Notes under the pieces: model-generated
The model's input: the letters and a program-made list of their open reading frames with translations, nothing else
What the model was told of the DNA's origin: nothing
The model's database searches: none
In this document: in pieces, positions 22,877 to 24,703 of the stretch
Layout: each line of letters opens with the position of its first letter
Numbering within the stretch: position 1 is the stretch's first letter
Program-made: the position numbers and the translations under genes
From: Clostridiales bacterium
GTDB lineage: Bacteria > Bacillota > Clostridia > Oscillospirales > Acutalibacteraceae
DNA: 24,703 nt
Assembly (NCBI GenBank): GCA_014799585.1
Contig: JAAVHU010000032.1
Coordinates: forward strand, 35,937-60,639
Direction of reading: 5' to 3'

Positions 22877-23132
22877 TAGCTTTGAAGAGCAAAAAAACAA
22901 TTTGTCGTATTTTTTATTATCTTGTGGTTCACACACTTAAAACAAGGTGTTTTTACACTAGATTTTGTAATATTTTGTAAGAAATCGGTTTAAAAGTTAC
23001 AAAAGGTAAAAATTTATTGCCCATTTTCTAAACATTTTACAAAAAAACGCTTTATCACTTTAGTCTGCGAAATTAAAAAAACCACAATATCTTGATTTAT
23101 AAAAAATATTCGACTTTTTATTCAACGGCCCA
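22877..23132. other. AT-rich stretch with no gene recognised
   Basis: About 250 bases with stops in all frames, no clear promoter, RNA or repeat. It may be a decayed insertion, given the tRNA-end copy at its left border. Confidence 0.5.
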
Positions 23133-23188
23133 TTTGTACAAATTGCATAAAAACTCATTTTTAAATTGTTTGACACCTTATGCAATTT
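23133..23188. promoter_or_regulatory. Operator-like inverted repeats around the 3D-gene promoter
   Basis: AAATTGCATAA (23140-23150) and its exact complement TTATGCAATTT (23178-23188): 11 perfect bp, centres 38 bp apart. The first overlaps a perfect palindrome TTTGTACAAA (23133-23142). The second lies between the -35 and -10 boxes, so a bound protein would block the promoter. Confidence 0.65.
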
Positions 23189-23198
23189 CTCCTATAAT
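23170..23198 (+). promoter_or_regulatory. Sigma-A promoter for the DUF348-3D gene
   Basis: TTGACA (23170-23175), 17 bases, TATAAT (23193-23198), perfect consensus. Such a strong promoter with a dyad inside its spacer suggests repression as the control mode. Confidence 0.92.
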
Positions 23199-23202
23199 TC
23201 GA

Positions 23203-23335
23203 ATTGCTTTCAGCAATACTAAAGGTAAAGGCAGAATATTTGCTTCTGCTAACAGGTAAATTCTATTTCATTTTACCTGTAAATTCAAACGGCAACCCCA
23301 TATTGTTACGGCACGGAATATTTTTATATTCCTGC
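23203..23335 (+). other. Structured 5' leader of the DUF348-3D gene
   Basis: Four hairpins in series: ATTGCT/AGCAAT (23203-23217), GCAGAA/TTCTGC (23231-23249), ACAGGTAAA/TTTACCTGT (23252-23280) and GCA-GGAATAT/ATATTCC-TGC (23311-23335, one bulged C). Between the last two is the unpaired GC-rich stretch around ACGGCAACCCC. No T-run follows any stem, so control, if any, is not by intrinsic termination. I could not match it to the c-di-AMP (ydaO), c-di-GMP or other riboswitch consensuses I know. Confidence 0.55.
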
Positions 23336-23354
23336 AATTAAAAAGGAGATTAAG

Positions 23355-24578
23355 ATGATTAACGAATCAAGCGTTGCATCAGTTAAACACACAGCACGTG
23401 TTATGCTGGCAACGGTAATTGCGTTTATTCTTATGGTTTGTGCTTTCGCTGTAAATGCGTTTGCAGGAGAAGCCGGCCATTACAATGTTGTTATCAATGA
23501 TAACGGCTATGAATACACAATTGCAACCAAGGAAACGGAACCTATCGAAATCCTGAACGAAGCAAGCATTAAGCTCGGTTCACACGATAAGCTTAACATC
23601 GCCTCTTTCAACAGCGGAATAGGCGGAACAATCTACATCAGCAGATTAAACAGAATTTATATCAAGTTTAACAACAAGGTTAAAAGCTATGACATTTATG
23701 CACAAACCGTTGGTGTTGCTCTTGATGAATCCGGCGTTTACAGAGAAGGGCTGGTTGTTAATTATGATGACGATACCCCTATTCAGGACGGCATGGTGAT
23801 CACAGTTGACTCCCCTAAAATTGTAACCATTAACGCAGACGGAAAAACTTATAATTTAGGAACAGCAAATTCCTCTGTTGCAGATTTAATTGCAGAAGCA
23901 GGAATTACACTTGGAGATAATGATTATACTGAGCCTTCACTTAACACGTTTTCAGAAGACGGCATGGAAATCAATGTTTACCGAGTAGAAATAAAAACAG
24001 TTACTAAAAACGAAAAAATTGCTCACAAAACCAAAACAATTAACGACAGCTCATTGGATAAGGGCAAAACAAAGATTGAAACAAAGGGTGTGGACGGTGA
24101 ACGTTCCGCAACTTACAGAATAACTTATATCAACGGTGTTGAAAGCGAAAAAAGAGAGGTTACCTCAACTGTTCTGAAAGAACCTGTAACAGCGGTGAAA
24201 CGAGTTGGAACAAAGGTTGTTGTAATCAAAAATAACGGCGTTGAAAAATATAACGGAATATCAGTTGGTTCAGTTATAAGCGGCAGCTACACGCATTATT
24301 GTGCATGTGAAATCTGCTGCGGAAAGAGCAACGGCGTAACGGCTTCCGGTAAAAAACTTACAAACGGAATGGAAAATCCGTATTACGTTGCCTGCAACTG
24401 GCTTCCTCTTGGTTCTATGATAGAGGTTAACGGCGTAACCTATACGGTAGGTGACCGCGGCGGAAACGACCTTTCAAGAACAGGAAGAATTGATATTTAT
24501 ACCCCAGAGGGCCACACGGCTGCAAAGCAGAGCGGCAGAGGCTCAGCTTCAATCAAAATACTTCGATTAGGTTGGTAA
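23355..24578 (+). CDS. Secreted DUF348-G5-3D domain protein, probable cell-wall hydrolase
   Basis: 407 aa. Signal peptide: basic KHTAR, hydrophobic core (16-33) and NAFA-GEA, cleavage probably after A37. Then DUF348-like repeats (about 43-90, 105-140, 155-195), a G5 domain (about 200-285) and a C-terminal 3D/double-psi-barrel domain (312-407). The latter has CACEICCG, GVTASGKKL, NWLPLGSMIEV and DRGG...RIDIYTPEGH, with the conserved aspartates of the 3D family. Relatives (YabE, YuiC, Rpf-like proteins) act on peptidoglycan in growth or spore revival. AAAAAGGAG precedes the ATG. It is transcribed alone from a perfect promoter with a long leader. Confidence 0.9.
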   Translation: MINESSVASVKHTARVMLATVIAFILMVCAFAVNAFAGEAGHYNVVINDNGYEYTIATKETEPIEILNEASIKLGSHDKLNIASFNSGIGGTIYISRLNRIYIKFNNKVKSYDIYAQTVGVALDESGVYREGLVVNYDDDTPIQDGMVITVDSPKIVTINADGKTYNLGTANSSVADLIAEAGITLGDNDYTEPSLNTFSEDGMEINVYRVEIKTVTKNEKIAHKTKTINDSSLDKGKTKIETKGVDGERSATYRITYINGVESEKREVTSTVLKEPVTAVKRVGTKVVVIKNNGVEKYNGISVGSVISGSYTHYCACEICCGKSNGVTASGKKLTNGMENPYYVACNWLPLGSMIEVNGVTYTVGDRGGNDLSRTGRIDIYTPEGHTAAKQSGRGSASIKILRLGW

Positions 24579-24589
24579 AAAAAGTATTG

Positions 24590-24618
24590 AAAAGCTCATC
24601 ATATGATGAGCTTTTTTT
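24590..24618 (+). terminator. Intrinsic terminator of the DUF348-3D gene
   Basis: AAAAGCTCATCAT with its exact complement, a continuous palindrome, followed by a long T-run. Confidence 0.92.
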
Positions 24619-24657
24619 ATTGAACACTAAAGAGGCATAAAGGTGTATTGATTTATA

Positions 24658-24686
24658 TTGACCTTTTATTTTTAATATGATAATAT
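24658..24686 (+). promoter_or_regulatory. Possible promoter for a gene beyond the right edge
   Basis: TTGACC (24658-24663), 17 bases, TAATAT (24681-24686), pointing out of the window. No coding start is reached before the edge. Confidence 0.45.
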
Positions 24687-24703
24687 AAACTATATATAAT
24701 TAT

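Noticed and set aside
23203..23335. ydaO (c-di-AMP) riboswitch for the 3D gene
   Set aside because: Context would fit, but the conserved core sequences of that class are not present.

Overview
The window is AT-rich chromosomal DNA from what looks like a gut-type Clostridia (Bacillota; Oscillospirales/Ruminococcaceae-like) genome. The reasons are consensus sigma-A promoters (TTGACA-17-TATAAT), strong AGGAGG-type Shine-Dalgarno sites, U-tailed terminators, a YlmH protein, a single-chain PurL, a PduL-type phosphotransacylase and a DUF348/G5/3D wall protein. No phage, insertion sequence or CRISPR array is visible. Genus-level placement is inference.

Layout. 1-1,800: the start of an unidentified leftward gene and a ClC-type H+/Cl- antiporter with a C-terminal TrkA-C domain. 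1,817-3,831: a rightward operon nfeD / SPFH protein / ybjQ-like, headed by a perfect promoter and a leader that I read as a yybP-ykoY-type (Mn2+) riboswitch whose P1 strand is shared with an intrinsic terminator. 3,833-5,611: ylmH and a divergent asparaginase-family gene. 5,613-5,737: a palindromic repeat and a shared terminator. 5,766-8,304: gap (GAPDH) and an MFS transporter, both leftward. 8,438-11,567: an OmpR-type response regulator and a large multi-pass histidine kinase, overlapping. 11,725-14,227: metY preceded by a COG3635-type phosphoglycerate-mutase-like gene, probably a homoserine kinase. 14,289-14,537: a dense cluster of perfect inverted repeats. 14,557-18,309: purL. 18,557-19,690: a three-PAS protein with no output domain. 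19,722-21,935: a family 4 uracil-DNA glycosylase followed by a GH110-like beta-helix protein. 22,043-22,630: pduL. 22,740-22,814: tRNA-Arg(CCU) with its own promoter and terminator, followed by a copied piece of its 3' end. 23,140-24,578: an elaborate promoter/leader and a secreted DUF348-G5-3D protein.

How it fits together. The most interesting candidate system is the riboswitch-led nfeD-SPFH-ybjQ operon. Membrane-microdomain scaffold genes are not a usual target of the Mn2+ riboswitch, and YbjQ belongs to a family annotated as possibly metal-binding. The second is the homoserine branch point: a predicted homoserine kinase and an O-acetylhomoserine sulfhydrylase sit in one operon, placing threonine and methionine supply under joint control. 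The third is the control region before the 3D-domain gene, where an 11-bp inverted repeat brackets the -35 box and a structured leader of about 150 nt follows. The remaining genes are housekeeping functions with short, tightly packed divergent promoters.
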